A DNA stretch of 64,000 bases from C-114 sp963745405 (GTDB lineage: Bacteria; Chloroflexota; Limnocylindria; Limnocylindrales; CSP1-4): contig CAVUWY010000003.1 of NCBI GenBank assembly GCA_963745405.1, positions 1 through 64,000 of the forward strand, written 5' to 3'. Each line of letters begins with the position of its first letter. The first letter of the stretch is position 1. Positions 20,253 to 29,110 of this stretch are shown here, piece after piece. A model generated the notes under the pieces. It saw only the letters and a program-made list of their open reading frames with translations, was not told the DNA's origin and did not search any database. A program made the translations under genes and the position numbers.

Positions 20253-21266
20253 GTGCTGAAATACATCATCCGGCGGATCATCCTGCTGGTCCCGATCCTC
20301 TTCGGGCTGTCCATCTTCATGATCGTGTTCATCCACCTGCTGCCGGGCGATCCGTGTGCGTCGATCCTCGGCGAGCACACCACGCCGGACAAGCTGGCGG
20401 CCTGCCAGCACGGCCTCGGCCTCGACGAGCCCCTGTGGCAGCAGTACCTCGACTACATGAACGGTGTGCTGCACGGCGATTTCGGCACCTCGGCCACGAC
20501 ACGAGTGCCCGTCCTCGACTCGTTCATCACCCGATTCCCGGCCACGGTGGAGCTGAGCGTCGCGGCGATGGCCATCGCCATCGGCATCGGCATCCCGCTC
20601 GGGGTGGCGGCCGCCAAGCGGGCCGGCTCGAGCTTCGACAACGTCGCGACCGTCACCTCGCTCATCGGCATAAGCATCCCGATCTTCTTCCTCGGCCTGC
20701 TCCTGTCATACGTCTTCGGGGTCTGGCTCCACTGGCTCCCGACGGCCGGCCGCTACGACCTTCGCCAGTACAACTTCGACGGGGCCGGGACGAACTTCCT
20801 GCTCTGGGAATCGCTCGTCATCGACCGTGACATCCCGAAGTTCCTCGACGTCTGCCGACACCTGCTCCTGCCCGCGATCGCCCTCGCGACGATCCCGCTC
20901 GCGGTCATCGCCCGGATCACCCGCTCGACCACGCTCGAGGTGCTCAACGAGGACTACGTCCGGACCGCCCGCGCCAAGGGGCTGACCGACCGGCGGATCA
21001 ACGATCGCCACATCCTGCGCAACGCGATGCTCCCGATCTCGACCGTCATCGGCCTCCAGATGGGACTCCTCCTCGGCGGCGCCGTCCTGACGGAGACGAT
21101 CTTCGCCTGGGGCGGCGTCGGAACGTGGCTGTTCGAGGCGACGGTGGACAAGGACTTCGTGGTCATCCAGAGTGGCACCCTGATCCTGGCGACCCTGTTC
21201 GTCCTCGTTAACCTCGCCGTCGACATCGGCTACGCCTACCTCAATCCACGGATCAGGTACACCTGA
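20253..21266 (+). CDS. ABC transporter permease, DppB type (operon 2)
   Basis: This gene encodes 337 residues with a GTG start. The N-terminal helix is LKYIIRRIILLVPILFGLSI, and the LPGDPC motif at about 30 is typical of DppB. The EAA loop is YVRTARAKGLTDRRINDRHI (about 230), and the C-terminus ends VDIGYAYLNPRIRYT. The stop TGA overlaps the next ATG (TGATG at 21264-21268). The frame is intact, unlike operon 1. Confidence 0.93.
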   Translation: MLKYIIRRIILLVPILFGLSIFMIVFIHLLPGDPCASILGEHTTPDKLAACQHGLGLDEPLWQQYLDYMNGVLHGDFGTSATTRVPVLDSFITRFPATVELSVAAMAIAIGIGIPLGVAAAKRAGSSFDNVATVTSLIGISIPIFFLGLLLSYVFGVWLHWLPTAGRYDLRQYNFDGAGTNFLLWESLVIDRDIPKFLDVCRHLLLPAIALATIPLAVIARITRSTTLEVLNEDYVRTARAKGLTDRRINDRHILRNAMLPISTVIGLQMGLLLGGAVLTETIFAWGGVGTWLFEATVDKDFVVIQSGTLILATLFVLVNLAVDIGYAYLNPRIRYT

Positions 21267-22159
21267 TGGCCGAGATCGCCCTCCCCTCCGCCGTCGAGCC
21301 CGCCATCCGCGGGTCCAGCCTATGGCGCGACGCGGCCCACCGCCTGCGCCGGAATCCGGCGGCGATGGTCGGCCTCTTCCTCATCGGGACGTTCGTCATC
21401 GTGGCGATCTTCGCCCCGTTCATCGCGCCGCACAGCCCGACCGAAGGCTCGATCATCGATCGGTTCAAGCCGCCGAGCCTGACCCACCCGCTCGGCACCG
21501 ACCTGCAGGGCCGGGACATCCTGTCGCGGATCATCTACGGGGCTCGGGCGTCGCTCTGGGTGGCGATCCTCTCGGTCACCACCGGCCTCATCGTCGGCCT
21601 CACCTATGGCGCCATCAGCGGCTTCGTCGGCGGCTGGCTCGACTTCTGGATGATGCGCGGCGTCGACATCATCCTCGCCCTGCCCGGACTGCTCCTGACG
21701 ATCACGATCGTCATCTTCCTCGGCCCCGGCCTCAACACGATCGCCTTCGCCATCGCCGTCGAGAACGTGCCGATCTTCGCCCGCATCCTCCGCTCGACGA
21801 TCCTCGGCCTCAAGGAGAGCGACTACGCGCTCGCCGCGCGGGCGATCGGCGTGCCCCGCCGGCGGATCCTCATGGCCCACATCCTGCCGAACTCGCTGAC
21901 CCCGGTCATCGTCGCCGCCACGCTGGCCCTGGCGACCGCCATCGTCGATGCCGCCGGCCTCGGCTTCCTCGGCTTCGGGCCCCAGGATCCGGCCACCCCG
22001 GAGTGGGGGACGATGCTCACCGACACGTACCGCTACCTCACCTCGGGCGCCGCGTTCACGGCCCTCTTCCCGGGTATCGCCATCATCCTCGCCGTCCTCG
22101 GCTTCAACCTCCTCGGCGACGGCCTCCGCGAGGCGCTCGACCCGCGGCTCAAGCGATGA
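21266..22159 (+). CDS. ABC transporter permease, DppC type (operon 2)
   Basis: This gene encodes 297 residues. It has an N-terminal cytoplasmic segment with a first helix at about 30-50 (MVGLFLIGTFVIVAIFAPFI), then HPLGTDLQGRDILSRIIYGA, the hallmark of DppC proteins. The EAA loop is DYALAARAIGVPRRRILMAH, and it ends FNLLGDGLREALDPRLKR. It is coupled by one-base and four-base overlaps to the genes on either side. Confidence 0.94.
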   Translation: MAEIALPSAVEPAIRGSSLWRDAAHRLRRNPAAMVGLFLIGTFVIVAIFAPFIAPHSPTEGSIIDRFKPPSLTHPLGTDLQGRDILSRIIYGARASLWVAILSVTTGLIVGLTYGAISGFVGGWLDFWMMRGVDIILALPGLLLTITIVIFLGPGLNTIAFAIAVENVPIFARILRSTILGLKESDYALAARAIGVPRRRILMAHILPNSLTPVIVAATLALATAIVDAAGLGFLGFGPQDPATPEWGTMLTDTYRYLTSGAAFTALFPGIAIILAVLGFNLLGDGLREALDPRLKR

Positions 22160-23430
22160 CGGCCGTCGAGTCCGGGGCGGTCCACGCGTCCGCCGACGAG
22201 AGCGGCGCCGTCGCGGCCGTGACGGTCGAGGGCGTGGTGGCCCCACCGCCGGCCCGCGATACCCTCCTGTCCGTGCGCGACCTACGGGTCGAGTTCACCT
22301 CGTCGTCCGGCCTCGTCCACGCTGTCAACGGCGTGAGCTTCGACATGGCGACGCACGAGACCCTCGGCGTCGTCGGCGAATCGGGTTGCGGCAAGAGCGT
22401 GACCTCGCTGGCCCTGCTCCGCCTCCTGCCCAAGCCGGCCGGCCGGATCGCCGGCGGTGAGGTCCTCTTCGGCGGCGACGACCTCGTCGAGCTGCCCGAC
22501 GACCAGATGCGCGACCTGCGCGGCCGCGAGATCGCGATGATCTTCCAGGACCCGATGACCTCGCTCAACCCGGTCATCACGGTCGGCGAGCAGCTGACCG
22601 AGGCGATCCTCGCCCATCGCCATGTCAAGCGCGAGGAGGCCGAGCAGCGGGCCGTCGAGATGCTCGAGCTCGTCGGGATCCCGTACGCTCGCGAGCGGCT
22701 CAAGAGCTACCCTCACCAGTTCAGCGGCGGGATGCGCCAGCGGGTGATGATCGCGATCGCCCTCGCCCTCGGGCCCAAGCTGCTCATCGCCGACGAGCCC
22801 ACGACCGCCCTCGACGTGACGATCCAGGCCCAGATCCTCGACCTCATCCGCGAGGTCGCGAAGGAGACCGGCACGGCCGTGATGCTCATCACCCACGATC
22901 TCGGCGTCGTGGCCGGGATGACCCAGCGGATCCAGGTCATGTACGCCGGGCGGATCGTCGAGACCGCGACGACGGCCGACCTGTTCGCCCACCCGCGCCA
23001 TCCGTACACCGTGGGCCTGCTCCGCTCCATCCCTCGGCTCGACGAGGGCGGTTCATATCGCGAGCTCATCTCGATCGAGGGCCTGCCGCCCGATCTCACC
23101 CGGCTGCCGCCGGGCTGCCCGTTCGCCGCCCGCTGCGCCTGGGCTATCGAGCGATGCGGGGTCGACGACCCGACCCTCGAGCCGGTCGAGCCGGGACGGC
23201 GGATCGTGATGACCGGTCCGGACGCGACGCACCGGGTCGCCTGCTGGAACCCCGCCACCGACGAGGAAGCCCGGGCGGGCGTCCCGACGACCGGCAAGAT
23301 CTCGGCCGCGGCGGCGGCGGCGAGTGGCCGGCGGGCGGCCAAGGAGGCGAGCGAACGGCCGCCCGTCGCGGCGGTCTCGGCCGGCGACGGCCCCAGCGGC
23401 GACGGTTCCGCCGGGGGGTCCGCGGCATGA
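22156..23430 (+). CDS. ABC transporter ATP-binding protein, DppD type (operon 2)
   Basis: This gene encodes 424 residues. Walker A is GESGCGKSV (about 75), the Q-loop FQDPMTSLNPVI, the signature SGGMRQRVMIAIALALGP, Walker B LLIADEPTTALDV and the switch His ITHDLGVVAG. The oligopeptide C-terminal domain is present (PPGCPFAARCAWAIERC). An unconserved N-terminus of about 38 residues and an Ala/Gly/Ser-rich tail of about 60 residues flank the core. ATGA overlaps join it to the permease upstream and to the partner ATPase downstream. Confidence 0.94.
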   Translation: MTAVESGAVHASADESGAVAAVTVEGVVAPPPARDTLLSVRDLRVEFTSSSGLVHAVNGVSFDMATHETLGVVGESGCGKSVTSLALLRLLPKPAGRIAGGEVLFGGDDLVELPDDQMRDLRGREIAMIFQDPMTSLNPVITVGEQLTEAILAHRHVKREEAEQRAVEMLELVGIPYARERLKSYPHQFSGGMRQRVMIAIALALGPKLLIADEPTTALDVTIQAQILDLIREVAKETGTAVMLITHDLGVVAGMTQRIQVMYAGRIVETATTADLFAHPRHPYTVGLLRSIPRLDEGGSYRELISIEGLPPDLTRLPPGCPFAARCAWAIERCGVDDPTLEPVEPGRRIVMTGPDATHRVACWNPATDEEARAGVPTTGKISAAAAAASGRRAAKEASERPPVAAVSAGDGPSGDGSAGGSAA

Positions 23431-24593
23431 CCAGCGAGCTGATGGCCGACGCCACGGACCCCGGATCCGCGGCCGAGCGGCCGCTCCTGTCGGTCTCCGG
23501 CCTGCGGATGTACTTTCCCGTCACCGAGGGGATGATCATCGAGCGCCACATCGGCGACGTCCAGGCGGTCGACGACGTCTCGTTCGATGTCCGCCGCGGC
23601 GAGACGCTCGGCCTTGTCGGCGAGTCGGGCTGCGGCAAGTCGACGACCGGACGGACGGTCCTCCGCCTCTACAAGCCGACTGCCGGCACGATCGAGTTTG
23701 ACGGGCTCGACATCACGAAGATCGAGGGCGAGGCGCTACGCCAGATGCGCCGCCACATGCAGATGATCTTCCAGGACCCGTACTCGAGCCTCAACCCGCG
23801 CCAGACGGTCGGCGGCATCGTCGGGGAGCCGCTCCTCGTCCACAAGATCGGCAGCAGCGCGGAGCGCCAGGAGCGGATCGCCGAGTTGCTCGACGTCGTC
23901 GGGCTCAACCCGAACTTCCTCAACCGCTACCCGCACGAGTTCAGCGGCGGCCAGCGCCAGCGCGTCGGGGTCGCCCGGGCCCTCGCCGTCAATCCCGACC
24001 TCATCGTGGCCGACGAGCCCATCAGCGCTCTCGACGTGAGCATCCAGGCCCAGATCATCAATCTCCTCGTCCGCCTGCAGGACCGCTTCGGCCTGACCTA
24101 CCTGTTCATCGCCCACGACCTCTCGGTCGTCCGCCACGTCAGCGACCGGATCGCGGTGATGTACCTCGGCCGGATCGTCGAGATCGCCCGGTCGCGGGAC
24201 CTCTACGAGCGGCCGCTCCACCCGTACTCGGTCGCCCTCCTGTCGGCGGTGCCGATCCCCGACCCGGCCGTCGAATCACGGCGTCGCCGGATCATCCTCA
24301 CCGGCGACGTGCCGAGCCCGGTCGCGCCGCCGCCGGGCTGCCGGTTCCATACCCGCTGCTGGCTCCGGGAGCGACTCGGCAACCCGGAGTCGTGCGTGAC
24401 CGAGGATCCCGTCCTCCGGACGCTCGAGACCGGTCACGAGGTCGCCTGCCACTTCGCCGAGGAGGTCGACGACTCGGCCGAGCAGGCCCAGGTGACCGGT
24501 CGACCGGTGGGCAGCCGGGCCGCGGCGGCCGCCTCCGCCGCAGTTGCCGTGCCGGCGGCCGGCTCGACGACCGCCGAGGTCGCCGGCTCCTGA
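23427..24593 (+). CDS. ABC transporter ATP-binding protein, DppF type (operon 2)
   Basis: This gene encodes 388 residues. Walker A is GESGCGKSTT (about 70), the Q-loop FQDPYSSLNPRQ, the signature SGGQRQRVGVARALAVNP, Walker B LIVADEPISALDV and the switch His IAHDLSVVRH. The C-terminal domain has GCRFHTRCWLRERLGNPESC, very close to the same segment in the operon 1 DppF. This shows the two operons are paralogous. The last 30 residues are an Ala-rich low-complexity tail. Confidence 0.94.
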   Translation: MTSELMADATDPGSAAERPLLSVSGLRMYFPVTEGMIIERHIGDVQAVDDVSFDVRRGETLGLVGESGCGKSTTGRTVLRLYKPTAGTIEFDGLDITKIEGEALRQMRRHMQMIFQDPYSSLNPRQTVGGIVGEPLLVHKIGSSAERQERIAELLDVVGLNPNFLNRYPHEFSGGQRQRVGVARALAVNPDLIVADEPISALDVSIQAQIINLLVRLQDRFGLTYLFIAHDLSVVRHVSDRIAVMYLGRIVEIARSRDLYERPLHPYSVALLSAVPIPDPAVESRRRRIILTGDVPSPVAPPPGCRFHTRCWLRERLGNPESCVTEDPVLRTLETGHEVACHFAEEVDDSAEQAQVTGRPVGSRAAAAASAAVAVPAAGSTTAEVAGS

Positions 24594-24600
24594 GCTCCGG

Positions 24601-24621
24601 ACCCGCCGGCCGACGGCGGGT
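24601..24621 (+). terminator. Hairpin after operon 2
   Basis: An 8-bp perfect stem (ACCCGCCG / CGGCGGGT) surrounds GCCGA and starts eight bases after the DppF stop. There is no T-tract. It also covers the region where a -35 box of the next promoter would be, so it could act as an operator instead. Confidence 0.4.
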
Positions 24622-24628
24622 GGCGCGC

Positions 24629-24634
24629 TAGACT
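24629..24634 (+). promoter_or_regulatory. -10 element TAGACT of a leaderless-type start
   Basis: TAGACT is followed by CGGATC and then the GTG start of the nitrilase-superfamily gene at 24641, the same six-base spacing as at other starts in the window. The spacing implies a transcript beginning at the start codon. Confidence 0.5.
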
Positions 24635-24640
24635 CGGATC

Positions 24641-25594
24641 GTGCAGACGCTCCGCATCGCCCTCGCCCAGATCGCGCCGCGGCTCGGCCAGCTCGATGCC
24701 AACGTCGCCCGCCACCACGAGCTCCTCGAGGAGGCCCGCAGCGGCGGCGCCGACCTCGTCGTCTTCCCCGAGCTCGGCCTGACCGGCTACCTCCTGCAGG
24801 ACCTCGCGGCCGAGGTCGCGATGCGGCTCGACGATCCGCGGCTGACGGGCCTCACCGCGGCGACGGCGGGCCTTTCGGCGATCTACTCGTTCGTCGAGGA
24901 GTCGGCCGACCATCGCCTCTTCATCGCGGCCGCCCTCGTCGAGGACGGCCGTATCCGTCACGTCCACCGCAAGCTCTACCTTCCCACCTACGGCCTCTTC
25001 GACGAGCGGCGCTTCTTCGCCGCCGGCGACGTCCTGCGGGCAGTACCTTCGCGGCTCGGCCTGGACATCGGCCTCGGCATCTGCGAGGACTTCTGGCATC
25101 CGGTGGTGCCGCACCTGCTGGCCCTCGACGGCGCCCAGATCCTCATCGACGTCTCGTCGTCGCCGGGTCGCGACCTCGCTTCCACCAACGAGACGGGTCT
25201 GGGCACCGCGACATCGTGGCGCGGCCTCATGCGGACCCACGCCCAGCTCACGACGAGCCTCGTCGTGTTCTGCAACCGGGTGGGCGTCGACGAGTCGATC
25301 AGCTTCTGGGGCGGCTCGGAGGTCATCGCCCCCTCGGGCCGGGCGATCTTCAGCGCTCCGCTGTGGGACGAGGGCCTCTTCTTCGTCGACGTCGACCTCG
25401 CCGACATCCGCCGCGAGCGGATCTCCCTGCCGGTCCTCCGCGACGAGCGGCCGGAGCTCATCGCCCGGGAGCTCGACCGGATCATCGCCGAGCGGGCCGG
25501 CCTGTCCGCACCGGCTCCAGGATTCGATGACGACGGCGTCGAGCCCGGCCTCGACGTGGCGCCCATCCCGGCGATCGACGGGTCCCTCCGATGA
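24641..25594 (+). CDS. Nitrilase-superfamily amidohydrolase, NAD synthetase glutaminase-like
   Basis: This gene encodes 317 residues. The Glu-Lys-Cys triad of the carbon-nitrogen hydrolase fold is visible: E44 in VVFPELGLTGY, K111 in HRKLYLPTYG and C148 in GLGICEDFWHP. The sequence around these residues matches the glutaminase half of glutamine-dependent NAD synthetases, where FDE and YGLFDERRFF are typical. It overlaps nadE by four bases. The likely role is to release ammonia from glutamine for the adjacent synthetase, so NadE plus this protein would be a split form of the usual single chain. A separate amidase role cannot be excluded. Confidence 0.85.
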   Translation: MQTLRIALAQIAPRLGQLDANVARHHELLEEARSGGADLVVFPELGLTGYLLQDLAAEVAMRLDDPRLTGLTAATAGLSAIYSFVEESADHRLFIAAALVEDGRIRHVHRKLYLPTYGLFDERRFFAAGDVLRAVPSRLGLDIGLGICEDFWHPVVPHLLALDGAQILIDVSSSPGRDLASTNETGLGTATSWRGLMRTHAQLTTSLVVFCNRVGVDESISFWGGSEVIAPSGRAIFSAPLWDEGLFFVDVDLADIRRERISLPVLRDERPELIARELDRIIAERAGLSAPAPGFDDDGVEPGLDVAPIPAIDGSLR

Positions 25595-26514
25595 CGGAAC
25601 CGTCGCTCCGGGCGCCGACCGTCCGGGCCGCCGAGCCAGGGGCCGCCGGCGACGCGGTCGCCACGCCCCTCTTCGAGCTGCCGACCGAACTGTCGATCGA
25701 CACCGACGTGGCGCGGCGGGTCATCGGCGAGTTCATCCGCAGCCAGCTCCGCCAGGCAGGCTTCGAACGGGCGGTGGTCGGGCTCTCCGGTGGGATCGAT
25801 TCGGCTCTCGTCGCCTGCCTCGTCGCCGAGGCCATCGGGGCTGACCGGCTGCTCGTCGTGCTGATGCCGTACCGGGCGTCCTCGGCAGCCTCGCGGACCG
25901 ACGCCGAGACGGTCGTCGACCGCCTGGGCTGCGCCTCGGAGCTCGTCGACATCTCGCCGATGGTCGACGGCTACTTCGCCTCGGAGCCCGATGCCAGCCC
26001 CCTTCGACGGGGTAACTTCATGGCCCGCCAGCGGATGGCCGTCCTGTACGACCGCTCCGTCACGTGGCGCGGCCTCGTCGTCGGGACCGGCAACAAGACC
26101 GAGTCGCTCATCGGCTACACGACCCTGTTCGGCGACTCGGCCTGTGCGTTCAATCCGATCGGCGACCTCTACAAGAGCCAGGTCCGCCAGCTCGCGGCGG
26201 CCATCGGGGTGCCCGAGGCGATCATCCGCAAGGCGCCCTCGGCCGACCTGTGGCCGGGACAGACCGACGAGGGCGAGGCCGGCTTCAGCTATCCCGAGCT
26301 CGATCGCCTCCTCGCGGCGATGGTCGACCGGCGCCGATCCGACGAGGAGCTCGTCGCCGACGGCTTCGATCCGGCGCTGGTCGAGCGGGTAGGCCGGATG
26401 GTCGCCGGGGCCGAATTCAAGCGCCAGGTCCCGCCGATCGCCAAGCTCGGCCCGCGGACGGCCGGCGTGGACTATCTGTACCCGCGGCGGCGTCCCGGCT
26501 CGACCGGCGGCTGA
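25591..26514 (+). CDS. nadE: NAD(+) synthase
   Basis: This gene encodes 307 residues. NadE adenylates nicotinic acid adenine dinucleotide and amidates it to NAD. The ATP-pyrophosphatase loop is GLSGGIDSALVACL (about 65-78). Downstream motifs are GTGNKTESLIGY, then TLFGDSACAFNPIGDLYK (about 165-195) and LWPGQTDEGE. The chain has no glutaminase domain. That function is probably supplied by the gene just upstream, which overlaps it by ATGA. The first 25 residues are unconserved. Confidence 0.95.
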   Translation: MTEPSLRAPTVRAAEPGAAGDAVATPLFELPTELSIDTDVARRVIGEFIRSQLRQAGFERAVVGLSGGIDSALVACLVAEAIGADRLLVVLMPYRASSAASRTDAETVVDRLGCASELVDISPMVDGYFASEPDASPLRRGNFMARQRMAVLYDRSVTWRGLVVGTGNKTESLIGYTTLFGDSACAFNPIGDLYKSQVRQLAAAIGVPEAIIRKAPSADLWPGQTDEGEAGFSYPELDRLLAAMVDRRRSDEELVADGFDPALVERVGRMVAGAEFKRQVPPIAKLGPRTAGVDYLYPRRRPGSTGG

Positions 26515-26521
26515 CGCGTCC

Positions 26522-27481
26522 GTGGGCGACGAGCGGGAGCCGGCCGGGCCGGAGCCAGCCGTGCCCGAGCCGGCAGTGCCCGATGCCCGGTCTGGCGGCC
26601 GGTCGGGCGGCGCCACGCTGTACCTCGTGGCCACGCCGATCGGGAACCTCGGCGACGTCACCCTGCGGGCCCTCGAGGTCCTGCGGAGCGTCCCGCTCAT
26701 CGCCGCCGAGGACACCCGGATGGCCCGCCGGCTCCTCGTCCGCTATGAGGTCAAGACCCGCCTGACGAGCTTCCACGCCCGCTCGGGACCGGGTCGACTG
26801 GCCGAGCTCGTCGGGCATCTCCAGGGCGGCTCCGACCTTGCCCTCGTGACGGATGCCGGGACGCCGCTGGTGTCCGACCCGGGCGACGACCTCGTGCGGG
26901 CGTGGGTCGCGGCAGGCGGCCTCGTCGTGCCGATCCCGGGGCCGTCGGCGGTCCTCGCCGCCCTCGTCGCGAGCGGTGTCGCCGGGCCGCGCTGGTCGTT
27001 CGAGGGATTCCTGCCTCGGTCGGGACGCGCCCGGCGCGACCGGCTGGCCCGGATCGCCGCCGACGAGCGGGCCACGATCGTGTTCGAGGCCCCCGGCCGG
27101 GTCGCGGCGACACTGGACGAGCTGGCCTCCGCCTGCGGCGCCGACCGGATGGTGGCGACCTGTCGCGAGCTGACGAAGCTCCACGAGGAGGTCGTCCGCG
27201 GCACGCTCGGGGAGCTGGCGGCGTCGTCCGCCGCCGGCCAGATGACGCTGCGAGGCGAATTCGTCATCGTCGTCGGCGATGCCGCCGCTGGGAGCGCTGC
27301 CGAGGACGGCGAGTCATCGAGCCAGGGCGGGCAGCTCGCCGCCGCCCGGGCGGAGATGCGCCGACTGATCGATTCCGGGCTCGCCCGGGGCGAGGCGGCC
27401 CGTCGCGCGGCCGCGACGTGCGACGTCCCCCGTCGAGCCCTCTACGACGCCCCCGACCGACCAGGAGGATCACCGCCATGA
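26522..27481 (+). CDS. rsmI: 16S rRNA (cytidine-1402-2'-O)-methyltransferase
   Basis: This gene encodes 319 residues. RsmI methylates the ribose of C1402 in the 16S rRNA decoding centre. Motifs are LYLVATPIGNLGDVTLRALE (about 35-55), AEDTRMARRLL, LVTDAGTPLVSDPG and VVPIPGPSAVLAALVASG (about 140-155). Together these form the tetrapyrrole-methylase fold with the RsmI-specific sequence. The GTG start comes seven bases after nadE. It overlaps the next gene by ATGA. The N-terminal 30 residues are Pro/Gly-rich and unconserved. Confidence 0.94.
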   Translation: MGDEREPAGPEPAVPEPAVPDARSGGRSGGATLYLVATPIGNLGDVTLRALEVLRSVPLIAAEDTRMARRLLVRYEVKTRLTSFHARSGPGRLAELVGHLQGGSDLALVTDAGTPLVSDPGDDLVRAWVAAGGLVVPIPGPSAVLAALVASGVAGPRWSFEGFLPRSGRARRDRLARIAADERATIVFEAPGRVAATLDELASACGADRMVATCRELTKLHEEVVRGTLGELAASSAAGQMTLRGEFVIVVGDAAAGSAAEDGESSSQGGQLAAARAEMRRLIDSGLARGEAARRAAATCDVPRRALYDAPDRPGGSPP

Positions 27482-28452
27482 CCCACCGTTCCGATCCGAC
27501 CGGCGACCTCGTCGTCGGTCCGCTCCGTGCCGCACCGGGGACCCGGGCGACCGGCCTGGTGGAGCTCGACCTCGGTCCCGCTACCGTGCGCGTCCCGGTG
27601 GTCCTCGTGAACGGGGCCGCGCCGGGTCCACGAGTGACGGTGACGTCCGGGATCCACGGCGCCGAGTACACCTCGATCGCTGCCCTGCGACGGGTCGCCA
27701 ACGCCCTCGACCCGGCCGACGTCCGGGGCTGCCTCGTCGCCGTCCTCGTATCGAACCCGGCAGCGTTCGCGGCTCGTTCCATCTACGTCGACCCGCTCGA
27801 CGGCCGCAACCTCAACCGGGTCTTTCCGGGCGATCCGGCCGGTACCGCCTCGGAACGACTGGCCGCCTGGCTCCTCGAGACCGCGATCGTCGGTTCCGAC
27901 GCGTACATCGACATGCACTGCGGCGACATGAACGAGGCACTGGTGCCATTCACCGGCATCGAGGAGACCGGGGACCCGGCGATCGACGACGTCGCCCGGA
28001 CGATGGCCGCCGCCTACGGACTCGACTACCTCGTGGTCGCCCCGCTGCCCGGCTCGACGACCACGGCCGCGACGGCGGCCGGCGTGCCGGCCCTGCTCGG
28101 CGAGGTCGGCGGCCAGGGGCTGTGGTCGGAAGCGAACGTCGCGAAGCACGCCGACGGGCTGCGCCGGGCCCTCGCCGCGCTCGGCCTCCGCGACGGGACC
28201 GGCGATCCACCGCCGCTCGCCACCCGCCGGCTCGAGTCCGACATCTGGCTGCGCTCGGAGGCGACGGGCTTCTGGCACGCGGCGGTCGGACCCGGTGACG
28301 CGGTCACGGCCGGCCAGCCGGTGGGCGTCGTCGAGGACGCCTTCGGGGCGGTGCTCCAGTCGGTCGCCGCTCCGATCGACGGCGTCGTGTTGTTCGTCGT
28401 CACGTCGCTGGCGATGAACGCCGGGGATCCGCTCCTCGCCGTCGGCGCCTGA
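27478..28452 (+). CDS. Succinylglutamate desuccinylase/aspartoacylase family protein
   Basis: This gene encodes 324 residues. Zinc-dependent M14-type hydrolase motifs are visible: GIHGAEYTSIAALRRV (His and Glu zinc ligands at about 60) and YIDMHCGDMNE (third His ligand, about 145). A conserved Glu lies in LLGEVGGQGLW (about 205). The C-terminal beta domain is present (VEDAFGAVLQSVAAPIDGVVL). The family removes acyl groups from amino acids or deacylates similar amides. The exact substrate is unknown. GGAGG precedes ATG, which overlaps the rsmI stop. Confidence 0.85.
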   Translation: MTHRSDPTGDLVVGPLRAAPGTRATGLVELDLGPATVRVPVVLVNGAAPGPRVTVTSGIHGAEYTSIAALRRVANALDPADVRGCLVAVLVSNPAAFAARSIYVDPLDGRNLNRVFPGDPAGTASERLAAWLLETAIVGSDAYIDMHCGDMNEALVPFTGIEETGDPAIDDVARTMAAAYGLDYLVVAPLPGSTTTAATAAGVPALLGEVGGQGLWSEANVAKHADGLRRALAALGLRDGTGDPPPLATRRLESDIWLRSEATGFWHAAVGPGDAVTAGQPVGVVEDAFGAVLQSVAAPIDGVVLFVVTSLAMNAGDPLLAVGA

Positions 28453-28496
28453 CGCGCGACCCGCGCCGCCGACCTGGATCCGTCGAGCCCGAGCCA

Positions 28497-28524
28497 GCGA
28501 GGCCGCTCCGGCGAGGCCGCTCCG
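28497..28524. repeat. Tandem 14-bp repeat (two copies)
   Basis: GCGAGGCCGCTCCG occurs twice in direct succession in the 108-base space between the AstE-like gene and the convergent minus-strand gene. No other structure is evident there. Confidence 0.6.
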
Positions 28525-28560
28525 GCGAGCGGGCTCAGGCCGTCCAGGGTTCGGGCCGGC

Positions 28561-29079
28561 TCAGTGAAGGAGGATCCACTGGCCGTCCAGGGCGGTCGCC
28601 GCCGGATCCACCCGCGAGGTCGGCAGCCAGAGCTTGACGGCCTGGCCGTCGCCGACCACGAGCGGCGAGGCGTCGTGATAGCCGAGCGGGACGGTCGTCC
28701 CGGCGGCGGTCGAGATCTGCGATCCGGAGGAGACGAGGATCGGGTAGCCGCTGCCGGGCGTGTAGCGCATGAGCTGGTCGGCCGTCGAGCCCGGGATCTC
28801 GACCAGCACGCCGTGCTCGTCTGCGCCGACGAGCGGTCCGTCGATGTGGACCGTGGAGACGATCCCAGCCGGGCCCGTGAGGGTCGCCTTCCCGCTCGAC
28901 GGGTCGCCCGACCACACCCCCGCCGCCACACCGAAGACCATGGCGGGGAGCGCGCCCAGGTCAGCGATGGCGCCGTCGAGGTCCAGGGACGACAGGAGCC
29001 GTGGCCGGGCTCGGACGCCCTCGCCATCGACACGGCCGTCGCCGCCCGAGTCGGCATGTCGGCGCGACCGCGATCGCAC
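28561..29079 (-). CDS. Hypothetical protein
   Basis: This frame has up to 172 residues and a GTG start. The first 30 residues are Arg/Gly/Asp-rich and probably not real. From about residue 31 the sequence looks like a folded beta-rich domain (LDLDGAIADLGALPAMVFGV, then GPAGIVSTVHIDGPLVGADE). I do not recognise the family. No signal peptide or membrane helix is visible. It lies 31 bases downstream of, and on the same strand as, the membrane protein at 29111-29902. It may form a two-gene unit with that protein, or be a detached C-terminal part of it. Confidence 0.5.
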   Translation of the reverse strand: MRSRSRRHADSGGDGRVDGEGVRARPRLLSSLDLDGAIADLGALPAMVFGVAAGVWSGDPSSGKATLTGPAGIVSTVHIDGPLVGADEHGVLVEIPGSTADQLMRYTPGSGYPILVSSGSQISTAAGTTVPLGYHDASPLVVGDGQAVKLWLPTSRVDPAATALDGQWILLH

Positions 29080-29110
29080 GGGATCGGGACGGTCGCCGCG
29101 GTCTCGAGGG

